Shown piece by piece: positions 11,007-21,806 of a DNA stretch of 64,000 nt (positions are counted from its first letter, which is position 1; the number at the start of each line of letters is the position of its first letter). Position numbers and translations under genes: made by a program. The DNA comes from Euleptes europaea (taxonomy: Eukaryota > Chordata > Lepidosauria > Squamata > Sphaerodactylidae): positions 8,563,821 to 8,627,820 of the forward strand of contig NC_079312.1 in NCBI RefSeq assembly GCF_029931775.1. Direction: 5' to 3'. Under the pieces are notes generated by a model. The model did not search any database. It saw only the letters and a program-made list of their open reading frames with translations, and was not told the origin of the DNA.

Positions 11007-11488
11007 ACAGATCCGTGCTGCCTAAAGGTACTAAAATTATACGCACAATTTTCTTCAGTAAAGCGAAACAAATTTCCTGCCGAAGATCATTATGCTTTCC
11101 CCCCTTAGACTAGTCATAGATCCATGGTAAAAGTAAATGAGATACTCTAAAATCTTTCATTTTCCTGTCAAAAAGGCCGTTTTTTTATAGAAAAATAGCA
11201 GGGAAATTATGACCCTTAGAATGGGAAAACATCTATTAATTCTTTAAGCATGTTTTAATATAGTGCATTGCCAGGAGGCAGTGGTTTTTTGTTTAAAATG
11301 AGTATGGAAACAGTGAACACACTAAAGTAGTTATGTCCTGACCTGGATGCCCTAGGCTGGCTGAGTCTTGTCAGATCTTGGAAGCCAAGCAATGTCAGCC
11401 CTGGTTGGTATTTGGATGGGAGACCACTCAGGAAGTCTAGAATTGCTTTGCAGAGCCACTCAATGGCAAACTGCCTCTGGATGTCTCT
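11007..11488 (+). repeat. Direct repeat, right copy
   Basis: This near-identical second copy of 5262-5726 resumes exactly where the L1 body stops. It carries on into the complete 5S-derived SINE and then unit sequence shared with the ZNF2 3' flank, so it is probably the copy in original context. Confidence 0.85.
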
Positions 11489-11550
11489 TCTCTTGAACCT
11501 CTTACGGGGTTGCCATAAGTCAGCTGTAGCTTGACGGCACTTTTCACCAG
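11336..11550 (+). mobile_element. 5S rRNA-derived SINE, complete copy
   Basis: The head contains gtcagatcttggaagccaag and ggatgggagaccactcagg, which resemble the 5S rRNA internal promoter region. It continues to the usual end ggttgccataagtcagctg ... ttgacggcac. A truncated copy of the same insertion is at 5578-5726, inside the left direct repeat. Confidence 0.8.
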
Positions 11551-12230
11551 CAAAGTAATTTGCACAAGAAAATAATACCTACAGAAGAGTCAGTGCAAGA
11601 GAATAATATACTTACATCTCTTCAGTTGTCGGAACCCTGAAGAATGACAGAGGATGGGGCCTCTCTCCGGTCCAAATGCAGAGCTCTGTTTCACTGTATC
11701 AGTCTGGACTAAAGTTCCAATCCCTGAGCTGTTCCCTCAGCTTTTATACATTTTAACTATAGCAATTCATCATACTGGCCTTATTTAGTGTGAGCCTAGA
11801 TATGCAGTATATGACGTCTGAATTTTTGTTAAAAAAAATACAGAAATAAGTTAAAAGCATTTTAACTTTTAAAATATTTTTCATTCATTAAGAATTTTAT
11901 GGCTACTTACAATCCAAATTGTTGTTGTTATGCTAGATTTAGGAATGTATAAGCATACACCCTGGGAGTGTCGTTAAAATATTTCTGTTAAAAAAAATCA
12001 AATGTAGCTATTAAATTAATCTAAGCAATTGCATATTAGCCAAACCAACTCATAGAATTTCATTATAATATGCATATCTAGACCAGGCTGGCATTACATT
12101 CAGAGTGTGCTCCTCATTATCAACCCAAAAGAGACAGTGCTAAAAGGTTATCACATAATGTTTGATGTAGTATGTTTGATGTAGTATGATGTAAGCTAGA
12201 AAGAGAGAGAAAATGTGGAGCAAAGTGAGA
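11551..12230 (+). other. Unit 3' flank, AT-rich, no gene seen
   Basis: Most of the segment from about 11900 aligns with 41230-41270 and 42103-42410 behind ZNF2 (shared 'tttaggaatgtataagcata' and 'gctggcattaca' blocks). It is therefore duplicated unit DNA. No coding sequence or RNA gene was recognised. Confidence 0.55.
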
Positions 12231-12728
12231 GAAAGTCCTCAGGAGGCCAGGAAGGCACTGTGCCAGCGTTGTGGCTCTCCATACCAGCACCCGGCTACTT
12301 ACGCCACCTTAAGTGCCCCAACGCCGGTGGGGAGAGCCGCACGCTGGTCTCTGGCTGCTTCTGTGGAAGCACCATCCCAGGACGCCAGCGAGGCCTTCTA
12401 CCAGCCTCCCACCGGCATAAAGGCTCATGCTGGCATTCTGGGGGGCATTATGGTGTCCCCGGGGGTGTTTTGGGAGGAGGAGCTGCCTGTAGGCAGCTTC
12501 CTCTCCCCTTTCATCCCCGGGTATTCTGGTGGGGAGGAGAGTGAGGCTGCACCAGCTTTTTTGCTGGCGCAGCCTCACCTTATGGGTCAAAAAGCCCCAT
12601 TTAAAATGTAAAAACCTTTTTAAGGCTTTTAAAATATTTTCGGCAGCCAGGAAACCAGTGTGGAAGTGGTGCAATGGCGCCTCCATGCTATCCCTGGCTG
12701 CCAAAAGCTCAGGAATGCACTGTTAGCC
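12231..12728. other. Unidentified GC-rich insertion with a series of hairpins
   Basis: About 490 bp of GC-rich DNA interrupts unit sequence that is continuous in the next unit (after gtgagagaaag at about 42417). It contains three successive inverted repeats: 12458-12521 (arms around gctgcctgtaggcagc), 12540-12577 (gaggctgcaccagc and its near complement) and about 12638-12712 (ggcagccagg and cctggctgcc). No coding motif is convincing. It may be a non-autonomous DNA transposon, but no clear terminal repeat or target duplication was found. Confidence 0.45.
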
Positions 12729-13053
12729 CTGTAGCTGAACAAGTTTTTTTAATCAAATAAATAAGTAATTAAATAAAACAAACAGCAGTGCACCCTTGAA
12801 TTACTGAGTTAACACAGAAAACAAAAAATCAATGAAAAGCCAATCAGTTCCCTCATTCAAACCCTTAGGTGCAAGAGTACCAAGAGAGTAGATCCAAAAT
12901 TTCCCTCCTCTTTAAAGTTTCTGTTGTTGAGATTGTTCCACAGTCCAGAAGCGAAGGTCTTTATCAGTATTAGCGCAGGTGAGGAAATGATGAACAGTGA
13001 TGTCATCTTCCTAGTTCTAAGAAAGCTCCTGTGCTTTCAAATCCTCATCGTAA
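12729..13053 (+). other. Unit sequence, non-coding
   Basis: This stretch aligns with 42430-42690 (shared 'gagttaacac' and 'agaagcgaaggtctt' blocks). It carries no recognisable gene or element of its own. Confidence 0.5.
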
Positions 13054-13126
13054 GAATCATAGAGTTGTAAGGGGCCATCTAGGCCATCTAATCCAACCCC
13101 TTGCTCAATGCAGGTTCAGCCTAGAG
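13054..13126 (-). mobile_element. CR1 3' tail, minus strand
   Basis: The sequence agaatcatagagttgtaagg through ccatctaatccaacccc is the reverse complement of the CR1 3' end (ttggattagatggcc ... ctctatgattct). It is a severely 5'-truncated copy. Confidence 0.8.
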
Positions 13127-13790
13127 CAGGGGTGGGGAACCTTTTTTTCTGCCAAGGGCCATTTGGATATTTATAACATCATTTGTGGGCCATAAAAATT
13201 ATCAACTTAAAAATTAGCCTGCTATATTTATTTACAGCAGGCAAGTAATTGCAGTATGCATAGACGTGGCAGTAATTAGCAGATGTAGACCTCTAGGACT
13301 AAGTATGCCTCTCAAAACAGGAAGATGATACCACGTTAGTTGATGCAAGAGAATTCCTGAGAACGGAAGCTTTGATCTGTTGACCTCTGAAAATTGCTGT
13401 AGTATCCGGGCGGGAGACCTGCTGGTGAGCAGACAGTGGTTCCCCTCTGCATGGGAAGGGGAGGCAGGCGTCCATCCAGTTTTAGGATACAGGTTTGCTG
13501 GCTGCAGGTGCAGCAAGTGTCCCCCAGTGGCAGCGGCTGTTTCCCCGGCGCTTTCTTTACAACCCCTCCCCCTGCCTGGAGCACAAGAGATTTCAGGAGC
13601 TCCCTTACAAAGTGGCACCTCTGAAGGCTTGCTGCTCGGTGTAGAAAGAGGTAAGGAGGTTTCTTTAAGGCCAACCTGCCAGAGGACAGCAGGCGTACTG
13701 GGTGGCCAGCAGCCGGGCCACCTTAAGAGGGGAAGTGGGCTGAGAGCGCAAGAAGCAACCTGAGCAAAGCTGTTTGACTCATTTCCTGTT
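13127..13790 (+). mobile_element. hAT-type non-autonomous element, degraded right end
   Basis: The left end, caggggtggggaacc followed by gccaagggccatttgg, is the same terminus as in the complete copy at 31043-31736. The GC-rich interior (13400-13760) contains no convincing gene. The right terminus could not be located and the boundary is approximate. CR1 3' UTR sequence (gcagaggctggacatatac) follows at 13795-13885. Confidence 0.6.
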
Positions 13791-13891
13791 GCTACAGAGA
13801 AACCAACTCTTCTTCTGGTGGAGGTGAACTCCCCCTCACAAGCAGTCTTTAAGCAGAGGCTGGACATATACTTGTCAGGAATGCTCTAGGC

Positions 13892-13970
13892 CAGGGGTGG
13901 GGAATGTCCAGCCCGCGTACCATTTAAGGCCCGCAAAGTCATTTGGTCTAGCCCTGTCAAGGCAAACATC
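13892..13970 (+). mobile_element. hAT-type terminus fragment
   Basis: The start caggggtggggaatgtccag and then 'aaggcccgcaaag' match the second common hAT-like terminus of squamate genomes. Only about 80 bp are recognisable. Confidence 0.5.
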
Positions 13971-14004
13971 TAGAGAGCAGCAATCCAAGGCAAAACCTCC
14001 CATG

Positions 14005-14308
14005 CATAAACAGACGTTTCTATATGCTGACTTTACCACTTAAGGCAGACTCAAACTGGCTTACAATCACCTTCCTCTCCCCGCAACTGACACCCTGTGA
14101 GGTAGGTGGGGTTGAGACAGCTCTAAGAGCAGTGACTAACACAAGGTCACCTGGCTGGCTTCATGTGAGGTAGGAGGGAAACAAATCCACTTCACCAGAT
14201 TAGCCTCCGCCGTTCATGTGGAGTAGTGTGGAATCAAACCCTGTTCTCCAGGTCAGAGTCCACTGCTCCAAGCCACCGCTCTTAACCACTACACCACTCT
14301 GGCTTGTA
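14005..14308 (-). mobile_element. tRNA-derived SINE, minus strand
   Basis: Read on the minus strand it starts agccagagtggtgtagtgg and continues through ttgattccacactact with A- and B-box-like blocks. The typical gtgaccttgtgttagtcac and cacagggtgtcagttg segments follow, ending near ccgactttctt-like sequence. It is essentially full length. Confidence 0.8.
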
Positions 14309-14469
14309 ACTGGTCTTGTAGACATGGCTACATATATCAAATTGCTTGGACATTGTACTACATATATTATGCCACTGGAGTTACAATTGACAAAAGAATT
14401 AATATAAAAAATCCTGTCTCTAGCTGGATTTTGAAAAGTCTAACAGAATAAGCACAAACAACAATGTTC

Positions 14470-15230
14470 ACATGGGAAGTTCCCTTTTAGCAACGCCCTC
14501 CCATCAATAGTTGTTATCCTAATAGTAGGGTGTTTTAATTTGCTATTGCCCAGCATATCCTTAAGGATATATATCGTTTAAAAGTAAAGAGATGGGGAGA
14601 GCTATACCTTGGGATACTTGATAAAAAGTACCAATATTTTTATATTATACTCTTGACTCTGGTGTAGACACTATTCTATATTAAGATATAACCATCCTAT
14701 CATTATTGTGTTTTTATTTTTTGCCTTGGGTCTTAACAAAGATGATCTTGGGATGATGGAGGCTCTGTGGAAAGCTTGTTTCAAAATTTTGGATGGATAT
14801 TTCCTATCTGAAAATTGATTGGTCAAAACCTGGCTTTGTCTGCAAAAGCCTGTGGACTGACTTCCTTCTCTTGTAACTATCACCTTCTCTATAAAAAGTG
14901 GCATGTAATAGTCTAATCTGGCTCGTGGCCTTCAGTCAGAGAAGGTCTTGCATTGGGTGAATATATCTTGTGTGCCGGGCTTTCCATTTTTCATATTGTT
15001 CTGCTAATCAGCGGAAAACCTGATTTGTGTTAATCTTAGAGAATCGTAATGCTTATGTATTTAGCTAAGTTTGAGAAATATTGTGAGACCTGATTTTTAT
15101 CACATGCATTTTTTCTGTACTTATGGGATTTTTAGTTTAAATAAATTCATTAACTCCAAGAAATTCTCTCTTTGTTCTGCTGGCCAAAGATCTGACGTCT
15201 GAGCTCTAATATTTGACCAAATATCTAATG
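14470..15230 (+). mobile_element. Possible LTR-like fossil
   Basis: The order of signals resembles an LTR: ctataaaaagtggc near 14892, a short transcribed-looking stretch, aataaattc near 15142, and a right end ...tctaatgtctgaca near 15230. The left end is not certain and no coding sequence accompanies it. It could instead be unrelated AT-rich DNA. Confidence 0.3.
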
Positions 15231-15680
15231 TCTGACAAATAATATTTCATTGCGCTACAAGAGGTAAGTCTCTCTCCAAGTGTTTGTCTTGAACAGATCT
15301 AGTGGGGGATTCCACAGCTGAGTTCAGCTAATGAGGCTTTTACATTCCCAAGAGCTAAGTGCAGTGCACATCTCTAGAGTGGTTGCAAATTAAATAATTA
15401 AATCCAACCCCTTTGGAGAGATCTGTCTCCAGCTGCTTACATCTGTGTCTGCCTACAGAGCTGCTCCTTTTCTTTTGCCGCAATTACAGGAATTAAGCAG
15501 GGCTACCAACAGTCATCAAAGCCCCCCATGATCCAAAGTCGTGTCTAATTTTGTAATTTTATGTACACAGATATATGTGTAGCAATATACGACACATCTG
15601 ATGAAGTGGGCTGTACTTCACAAAACTCTCAGGTGACAATAAATTTTTAGTAAGCAAATCAGTAAGAAGTCTACTTAATT
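15231..15680. other. Spacer, no feature recognised
   Basis: AT-rich, non-coding sequence. A stretch near 15600 (catctgatgaagtgggctgt) resembles the edge of a PLE terminal repeat (CTGATGA core), but too little remains to call. Confidence 0.4.
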
Positions 15681-15681
15681 C

Positions 15682-15885
15682 ACAGTGGGTAGCCGTGTTA
15701 GTCTGTCTTCAGTAGTAGAAAAGAGCAAGAGTCCAGTAGCACCTTAAAGACTAACAAAAATATTTTCTGGCAGGGTATGAGCTTTCGTGAGCCACAGCTC
15801 ACTTCTTCAGAAACCTGAAGAAGTGAGCTGCGGCTCACGAAAGCTCAAACCCTGCCAGAAAATATTTTTGTTAGTCTCTAAGTCT
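15682..15885. mobile_element. Palindromic PLE terminal-repeat pair with hammerhead-like cores
   Basis: An inverted copy (15690-15810) and a direct copy (15812-15885) of one terminal repeat meet at 15811. Both contain CTGAAGA, a stem gtgagc/gctcac with a four-base loop, and GAAAGCTC: direct copy at 15815-15846, inverted copy at 15777-15810. The flanking text ('gtagccgtgttagtctg', 'aaagactaacaaaaatattt') is typical of squamate PLE terminal repeats. No coding sequence is present. Confidence 0.7.
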
Positions 15886-17280
15886 ACTTAAGTTTACCCT
15901 TGTACCTTTAGCTAGCACAAAAGCAGAGGCAAATTGATTATGCAGTGGTGCTAGATGAGAAGTGCTAGATCATTGGGATTGGTTTAACTGACTGAAAAGA
16001 TTATTTCATTTCTCATAAAATGAAGCTAAATGTCTACAGTGGCAAAGTAGTGCTTACAGAGGGATATTAGATGTCCTACCAATACAACAGCAACCCTCTG
16101 CTTGAACAGTGTTTAAAATGTAATTAAATCTAACTGGGGTGAGGGAAGAAGGAGTTTGAACTTCTATTCCATGTGTGTAACCACTAATACAGATCAACAT
16201 TCCATTACCATACATGTAAAGGGTGGGGAACATCCTTTTACTAGTTTGATAGATCATGGGGACATATTAACTCCCCACCATCTCTTCTGTTCATAATATT
16301 AACAAGGGTTTGCTGCTGTACTATCATGAGGGGTACACTAATCATTGCCAACCAGACATGAGAAGGAGTTGAGACCAAGACTGACAAATAAAGGGGGGGG
16401 ATTAGAAGGGGGGAGGAATGAAGGCATATCATAAAAGGAGGAGAACAAAAGAAGGAAGAAGAAAATTGTGGAAAAGAGGGAGAGGACTTAAGAAAGGAGG
16501 ACTGGTTTCCTTTTCAACAGCACACTCACAGGGCTTCCCTTCTGCAAGATCTGGCTGGGCAGAGAAAACGACAGAGCTGGATAGAAGGAAAAGAAGAGAG
16601 AAACAGTCTGCTGGAAACAAATACCTTGTTAGGAGGCTGCATCCTGGCAATGACTGTATTGGCCATGAGCTGTGCTGGCTAGTCTCGCCTTGCTCCTAAG
16701 CTGGCTTGATTGATGGGTTTAGCAGGATCTGATAAGCAAGGGTTTCCCTCAGCTTCCTAATAAACATTGCAGAAAGGCCAAGCCAGCAGAATCAGAGCAA
16801 CTCCTATTTACTGAGCTGTGCCTTCCCTGCACTGCACAGAACTGCATTGGGGGGGGGGGGAATCAGATGCATTCCGAATGCAGCGTGACACTGGCTTCAG
16901 GGGTCCTCCAGCTGAACTGGGCCCTGGGAATTTTGTCCCCTTAGCTCCCTCCTCTTGGCCTCTGGGAACTTTGTCCCCTCTTTTCCCACCCACCAAAACC
17001 ATGTTGAGCTGCAAGGGCTCAAAACACATCTCTGGTGGCTCCCTTTTGTTTCAGAGAAAGCTTGAATTGCTGGGCTTAACAAGAATCCTTGAATATGACC
17101 TCATCCCAGGTCCCCCGAGACCCCAGAAGAAGATGGTTCCAACAGGTTAGACTCTAGTCTTTTAAACATTATCACAAATCCAAACGTTAACCCAATGCAA
17201 ACAAACACACCAGAGATCTTGTGTCCTCTCTACCTCCTCTCTGGGAGACTATCACATGTGACCCACATTTAGGATTGCCA
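15886..17280. other. Spacer, no gene recognised
   Basis: Several short open frames occur around 16400-17150, but none shows a known domain and their codon use is unremarkable. A G-run lies at 16849-16860. I see no RNA gene or element that I can name. Confidence 0.4.
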
Positions 17281-17317
17281 GATGGTTTCAACAAAAATAC
17301 TTGACACATTCATTAAA

Positions 17318-17392
17318 AGTTTGTTTATATATATACACACATACATACATCTAAAATGTGTGTTTAAAAACACACACATACATATGATAAAA
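17318..17392. repeat. AT/AC-rich microsatellite
   Basis: Imperfect runs of tatatacacacatacatac and acacacacatacatatg. Confidence 0.7.
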
Positions 17393-17521
17393 AAGAAAAA
17401 TGCCACATCCCTGTATTTTATTTGTTTGTTTGTTTATTTAGTTGGGTTTGTCTCTCACCCTCACTCCCCGGCCAAGGCTTTAGTAGAAGCTTATGTGTGG
17501 AAATGAGTCACTGAAATTTTT

Positions 17522-17682
17522 AAATGGCATGGAGGCAGGAAAAGGGGAAGACCCAACATGAGATGGATTGACTCAGTAAAAGACCTGGGCAAGGCTATTT
17601 TTGATAGGACACTTTAGAGGTAATTAATTCATAGGGTCACTATAAGTCAGAAGGGACTTGACACTACTTAACACACAGGCAA
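17522..17682 (+). mobile_element. BovB/RTE-type LINE 3' end
   Basis: The words 'ggaagacccaacatgagatgg' (RPNMRW), 'attcatagggtcactataag' and 'gacttgacactacttaacac' are the 3' end of the same LINE seen in longer form at 48456-48944 and 51733-52360. It is 5'-truncated. Confidence 0.75.
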
Positions 17683-17694
17683 ATAAGATCCCAT

Positions 17695-17845
17695 GAGAGC
17701 CAGTGTGGTGTAGGGGTTAAGATGTCAGACTAGGATCTGGGAAACCCAGGTTCGAATTCCCACTCTCCCTTGGAAACTTGCTGTGTGACCTTGGGCCAGT
17801 CACACACTCTCAGCCTTGACCCTGGCAAGTAAAGAGCGGCTCCTC
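17695..17845 (+). mobile_element. tRNA-derived SINE fragment
   Basis: The sequence gagccagtgtggtgtagggg through ggttcgaattcccact holds box A and box B of a tRNA-like promoter. The gtgaccttgggccagtcac block follows. It is cut by the CR1 tail at 17846. Confidence 0.8.
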
Positions 17846-18237
17846 ATTGCAACAGGCTTCCTGGGGAGGTGGTGGGCTCTCCTTCTTTGTAGGTTTTGAA
17901 GCAGAGGCTAGATGGCTATCTGTCAGCAATGCTGATTTTGTGAACTTAGGCAGGTGATGAGAGGGAGAGCAGGAAGGGTTGTGTCAGTGTTTGGTTCTTG
18001 TGGCCCTTTCTTACACAGCCAGGATCTGATTGCCACTTAGGGGTCAGGAAGCAATTTTCCTCCAGGCCAGATTGGCCTGGGATCCTGGAGGGTTTTTTGT
18101 TTTGTTTTTTTGCCATCTTTTGAGCATGGAGTAGGGGTCACTAGCGTGGGGTGGGGGAAGAAGTTGACAATGTCTTACATTGTGCAGGGGCTTGGACTAG
18201 ATGACCCTGGTGGTCTCTTCCAACTCTATGATTCTAA
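17846..18237 (+). mobile_element. CR1 3' UTR fragment
   Basis: The sequence runs from aacaggcttcctggggagg through ggctagatggctatctgtca to ggactagatgaccctggtgg and the terminal ctctatgattctaag. It is non-coding and lies directly upstream of a longer CR1. Confidence 0.85.
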
Positions 18238-18349
18238 GTATTTGGATGGCGCGTAATATAAAAAAGGTGGCAGAGCAGCTTTTAAACTGAACCTGGGGGG
18301 AAAGCCGACAGGAGCTGAGAAGCATCCGGTTCGGGCAAACTCAGTGCAC

Positions 18350-21300
18350 ATGGATAAATGGAAAATTGCTTCAGATTGCCCACATGGGAATTACTTGGAC
18401 ATGAAAGGGAAAGGGAAAAAAATTATGGATAGCCACTTAAAGATGCCCAAAAGCACATGCCAGGCATGTCGAAAGAGAGAAACAGTGTGGAGGTGTTTCT
18501 ACGCTAATGCTAGAAGCCTCCAAGCAAAAATGGGGGAATTAGAGTGCATGGTTTTAAGGGAAAACATAGATATAGTGAGCATTACAGAAACCTGGTGGAG
18601 GGGAGAGAACCAGTGGGATACAGTCATCCCTGGTTACAAACAGTATAGAAATGACAGGGAAGGGCGTATTGGAGGGGGTGTTGCTATGTATATCAAGGAA
18701 GGCATTGGTTCTTGTAGGTTATCCGGGCTGTGTAACCGTGGTCTTGGAATTTTCTTTCCTGACGTTTCGCCAGCAACTGTGGCAGGCATCTTCAGAGTAG
18801 TAACATTGAAGGACAGAAGATGCCTGCCACAGTTGCTGGCGAAACGTCAGGAAAGAAAATTCCAAGACCACGGTTACACAGCCCGGATAACCTACAAGAA
18901 CCAATGAACTCTGACCGTGAAAGCCTTCGACAATAAGGAAGGCATCGTGTCTAATAAGCTAGAGACCATAAAAAGGGCAGACTCGTCCACAGAATCCTTA
19001 TGGGTGACAATTCCGGGCCCCAAAGGAGATTTAGTACTGGGGACGTTCTATCGGCCCCCTGACCAAATGGCTCAGGGTGATCTTGAGATGGAGAATGAAA
19101 TTAGGGAAGCATGTAAAAGTAATGAAGTACTAATAATGGGAGACTTCAACTTCCCTCATATTGATTGGATAAATGTATGCTCAAGTCAAGCCAAAGAGAT
19201 AAAATTTGTAGACATCCTAAATGACTGTGCCCTCGAACAGTTGGTCATGGACCCAACCAGAGGGGAGGCGATCCTGGATTGAATACTCTGGGGTGCTGCC
19301 AGTGATTTAGTGCGGGATGTGGATGTAGTTGAGCCAGTTGGCAATAGTGATCACAATGGCATCAAATTTAATTTATATGGAAGTGGGAAAGTGACTGGGA
19401 AATCTCACACAATTACCTTTGACTTTAAAAGAGGGAACTTCTCTAAAATGAGAAAACTGGTAAAGAGGAAGTTGAAAGGAACAGTTAAGAGGGTTAAATC
19501 TCTTGAAAAGGCTTGGGGGTTACTCAAGTCCACATTACTAGAGGCTCAGCTAGCTTGTGCACCGAAGGTCAGGAAAGGTAGTAATAAGTCCAAGAGGTCA
19601 CCACCATGACTAACAGATAAGGTGAAGGAAGCAATTAGAGGAAAAAAAGTCTTCCTTCAGAGAATGGAAGGTTTGCCCAAACAAGGTGAACAGAAGCAAA
19701 CACAAACTTGCACAAAGGAAATGCAAGCAGATAATTAGAGATGCAAAAAAAAAGATTTTGAAAGGCATATTGCTAAACACATCAAAACAAACAATAAAAA
19801 ATTCTTTAAGTATATTAGGAGTAGGAAACCAGCTAGGGAAGCGGTTGGACCATTAGATGACAATGCGAGTAAAGGAACTGTAAGGGAGGATAAAGCGATT
19901 GCTGAAAAACTAAATGAATTCTTCTCATCTGTCTTCACTGTTGAAGATAAAGGGCAGATTCCTTCTCCTGAGCTGAGATTTTGGAGAGGGGAAAATGAGG
20001 CAAATAGCGGTAACAAGGCAGGAAGTCCTAGAGCGTCTAGACAAACTGCAAACTAACAAGTCACAGGGACCAGACGGTATTCATCCTAGAGTTCTTCAAG
20101 AACTCAAATGGGAAATTGCTGAACTTCTAACAAAGATATGTAATATGTCCCTTCGATCAGCCTCTGTACCAGAGGACTGGAGAATGGCCAATGTAACACA
20201 CATGTATAAAAAAGGTTCCAGGGGGGACCCGGTAAATTACAGGCCAGTTAGCTTAACATCTGTTCCGGGTAAATTAGTGGAAAGATTATTAAAGATAGAA
20301 TTGTCAAGCATATAGAAGGGCAAGGTCTGCTGGGCAAAACCCAACATGGCTTCTGTAAGGGTAGGTTCTGTCTCACTAACCTATTAGAGTTTTTTGAAAG
20401 CGTCAGTAAGCATGTGGACAGGAATGAGCCTGTGGATATTGTGTATTTGGATTTCCAAAAAGCTTTTGACAAAGTCCCCCTCCAAAGACTGCTAAGCAAA
20501 CTTCATAGTCATGGGATAAGAGGACAAGTCCTCTCATGGATTGAGAGCTGGCTGAAAAATAGGAAAATAGGAGTAGGAATCAATGGTCAGTTCTCCCAAT
20601 GGCGGGATGTGAGCAGTGGGGTGCCTCAGGGATCTGTGTTGGGACCGGTGCTTTTCAACCTGTTCATCAATGACCTGGAGTTGGGGTTAAACAGTGAAGT
20701 AGCCAAGTTTGCAGATGACTCCAAATTATTTAGGGTGGTTAAAACAAAATTGAACTGTGAAGAGCTCCAGAAGGATCTCTGCATACTGGAAGAATGGGCA
20801 TTAAAATGGCAAATGAGATTCAATGTGGGTAAGTGTAAAGTGATGCATATTGGGACAAAAAATCCCAACTTCACATATACACTGATGGGATCTGTGCTGG
20901 CAGTGACAGACCAAGAAAGGGATCTTGGGGTCGTAGTGGATATCTCAATGAAGATGTCAACCCATTGTGCGGCTGCTGTAAAAAAGGCAAATTCCATGCT
21001 GGCTATAATTAGACGAGGAATAGAGAATAAAACTGCTGATATCATACTGCCCTTGTACAAATCTATGGTGAGACCACACTTGGAATACTGTGTACAGTTC
21101 TGGTCACCACACCTAAAAAAGGATATGACAGAGCTTGAGAAGGTGCAGAAAAGAGCAACCAAAATGATTAGGGGACTAGAGCAACTGTCCTATGGGCAGC
21201 GGTTAAGATGCTTAGGGCTGTTTAGCTTGGAAAGAAGGTGGCTGAGGGGAAACATGATAGAGGTCTATAAAATTATGCATGGTTTGGAGAGAGTGGACAG

Positions 21301-21523
21301 GGAGAGGTTTTTCTCCCTCTCCTATAATACCAGAACACGGGGTCATCTGCTCAAGCTGGAGGGCGAGAGATTCAAAACAGAGAAAAGGAAGTATTTTTTC
21401 ACACAACGCATAGTTAAATTGTGGAACTCCCTGCCCCAGGATGTGGTGATGGCTGCCAGCTTGGAGGGCTTTAAGAGGGGAGTGAACATATTCATGGAGG
21501 AGAAAGGTATTCATGGCTGTTAG
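18350..21523 (+). pseudogene. CR1 ORF2 (endonuclease and reverse transcriptase), broken
   Basis: The endonuclease reads FYANARSLQAKMGELE, DIVSITETWW and GGGVAMYIKEGI. After the insertion it reads VLGTFYRPPDQ, LIMGDFNFPHIDW and GNSDHN. The reverse transcriptase begins near 19995 with NKSQGPDGIHPRVL, then NYRPVSLTS, YLDFQKAFDKVP, GVPQGSVLGPVLF and the catalytic FADD. The C-terminus is [12 protein letters not shown] ... KRATKMIRGLEQLS, ending GIHGC at 21523. Besides the insertion there are a stop after GEAILD (about 19280), one after SKRSPP (about 19608) and a frame change near 20300. It is inactive but recent. Confidence 0.9.
18706..18934. mobile_element. Palindromic PLE terminal-repeat element inserted in CR1
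   Basis: Inverted and direct copies of the tggttcttgtagg repeat meet near 18817, with a unique tail ending ccttcgacaat. The exact 11-bp target duplication aaggaaggcat is at 18695-18705 and 18935-18945. Removing one copy of it leaves the CR1 endonuclease frame continuous (YIKEGIVSNKL). Confidence 0.8.
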
Positions 21524-21732
21524 TTAGAATAGATATTAGTCATGCTGCATACCTAATCTCTCTAGTATCAGAGGAGCACACCTATTATTTTGGGTGCGGT
21601 GGAACACAGGCAGGATGATGCTGCTGCACTTTTTAGTGGCTTCCTAGAGGCACCTGGTTGGCCCCTATGTGAACAGACTGCTGGACTTGCTGGGCCTTGG
21701 TCTGATCCAGCAGGGGCTTTCTTATGTTCTTA

Positions 21733-21806
21733 TGAATTCCAGGGTTGTGACATGGAGGCAGCAATGGGAAACCACCTCTGAACGTCTCTTGCCTTCAAAA
21801 CCCGAT
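21733..21806 (+). mobile_element. SINE tail fragment
   Basis: The sequence gcaatgggaaaccacctctg followed by aacgtctcttgcc is the right half of the tRNA/5S composite SINE family seen at 47133-47390. Confidence 0.6.

Larger units (their letters stand above)
18240..21737 (+). mobile_element. CR1 LINE, near full length
   Basis: The 5' leader and start of the coding region lie near 18260-18470, followed by an ORF2 with endonuclease, reverse transcriptase and C-terminal domain, and a 3' UTR ending in repeated ttcttatg near 21736. A palindromic PLE-like element (18706-18934) splits the endonuclease. At ~3.5 kb it is the longest CR1 in the window. Confidence 0.9.

Noticed and set aside
12213-12726. 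Overlapping open frames of 109-132 codons
   Set aside because: They lie in a GC-rich hairpin insertion on both strands, with no domain and no agreement with the sister unit.
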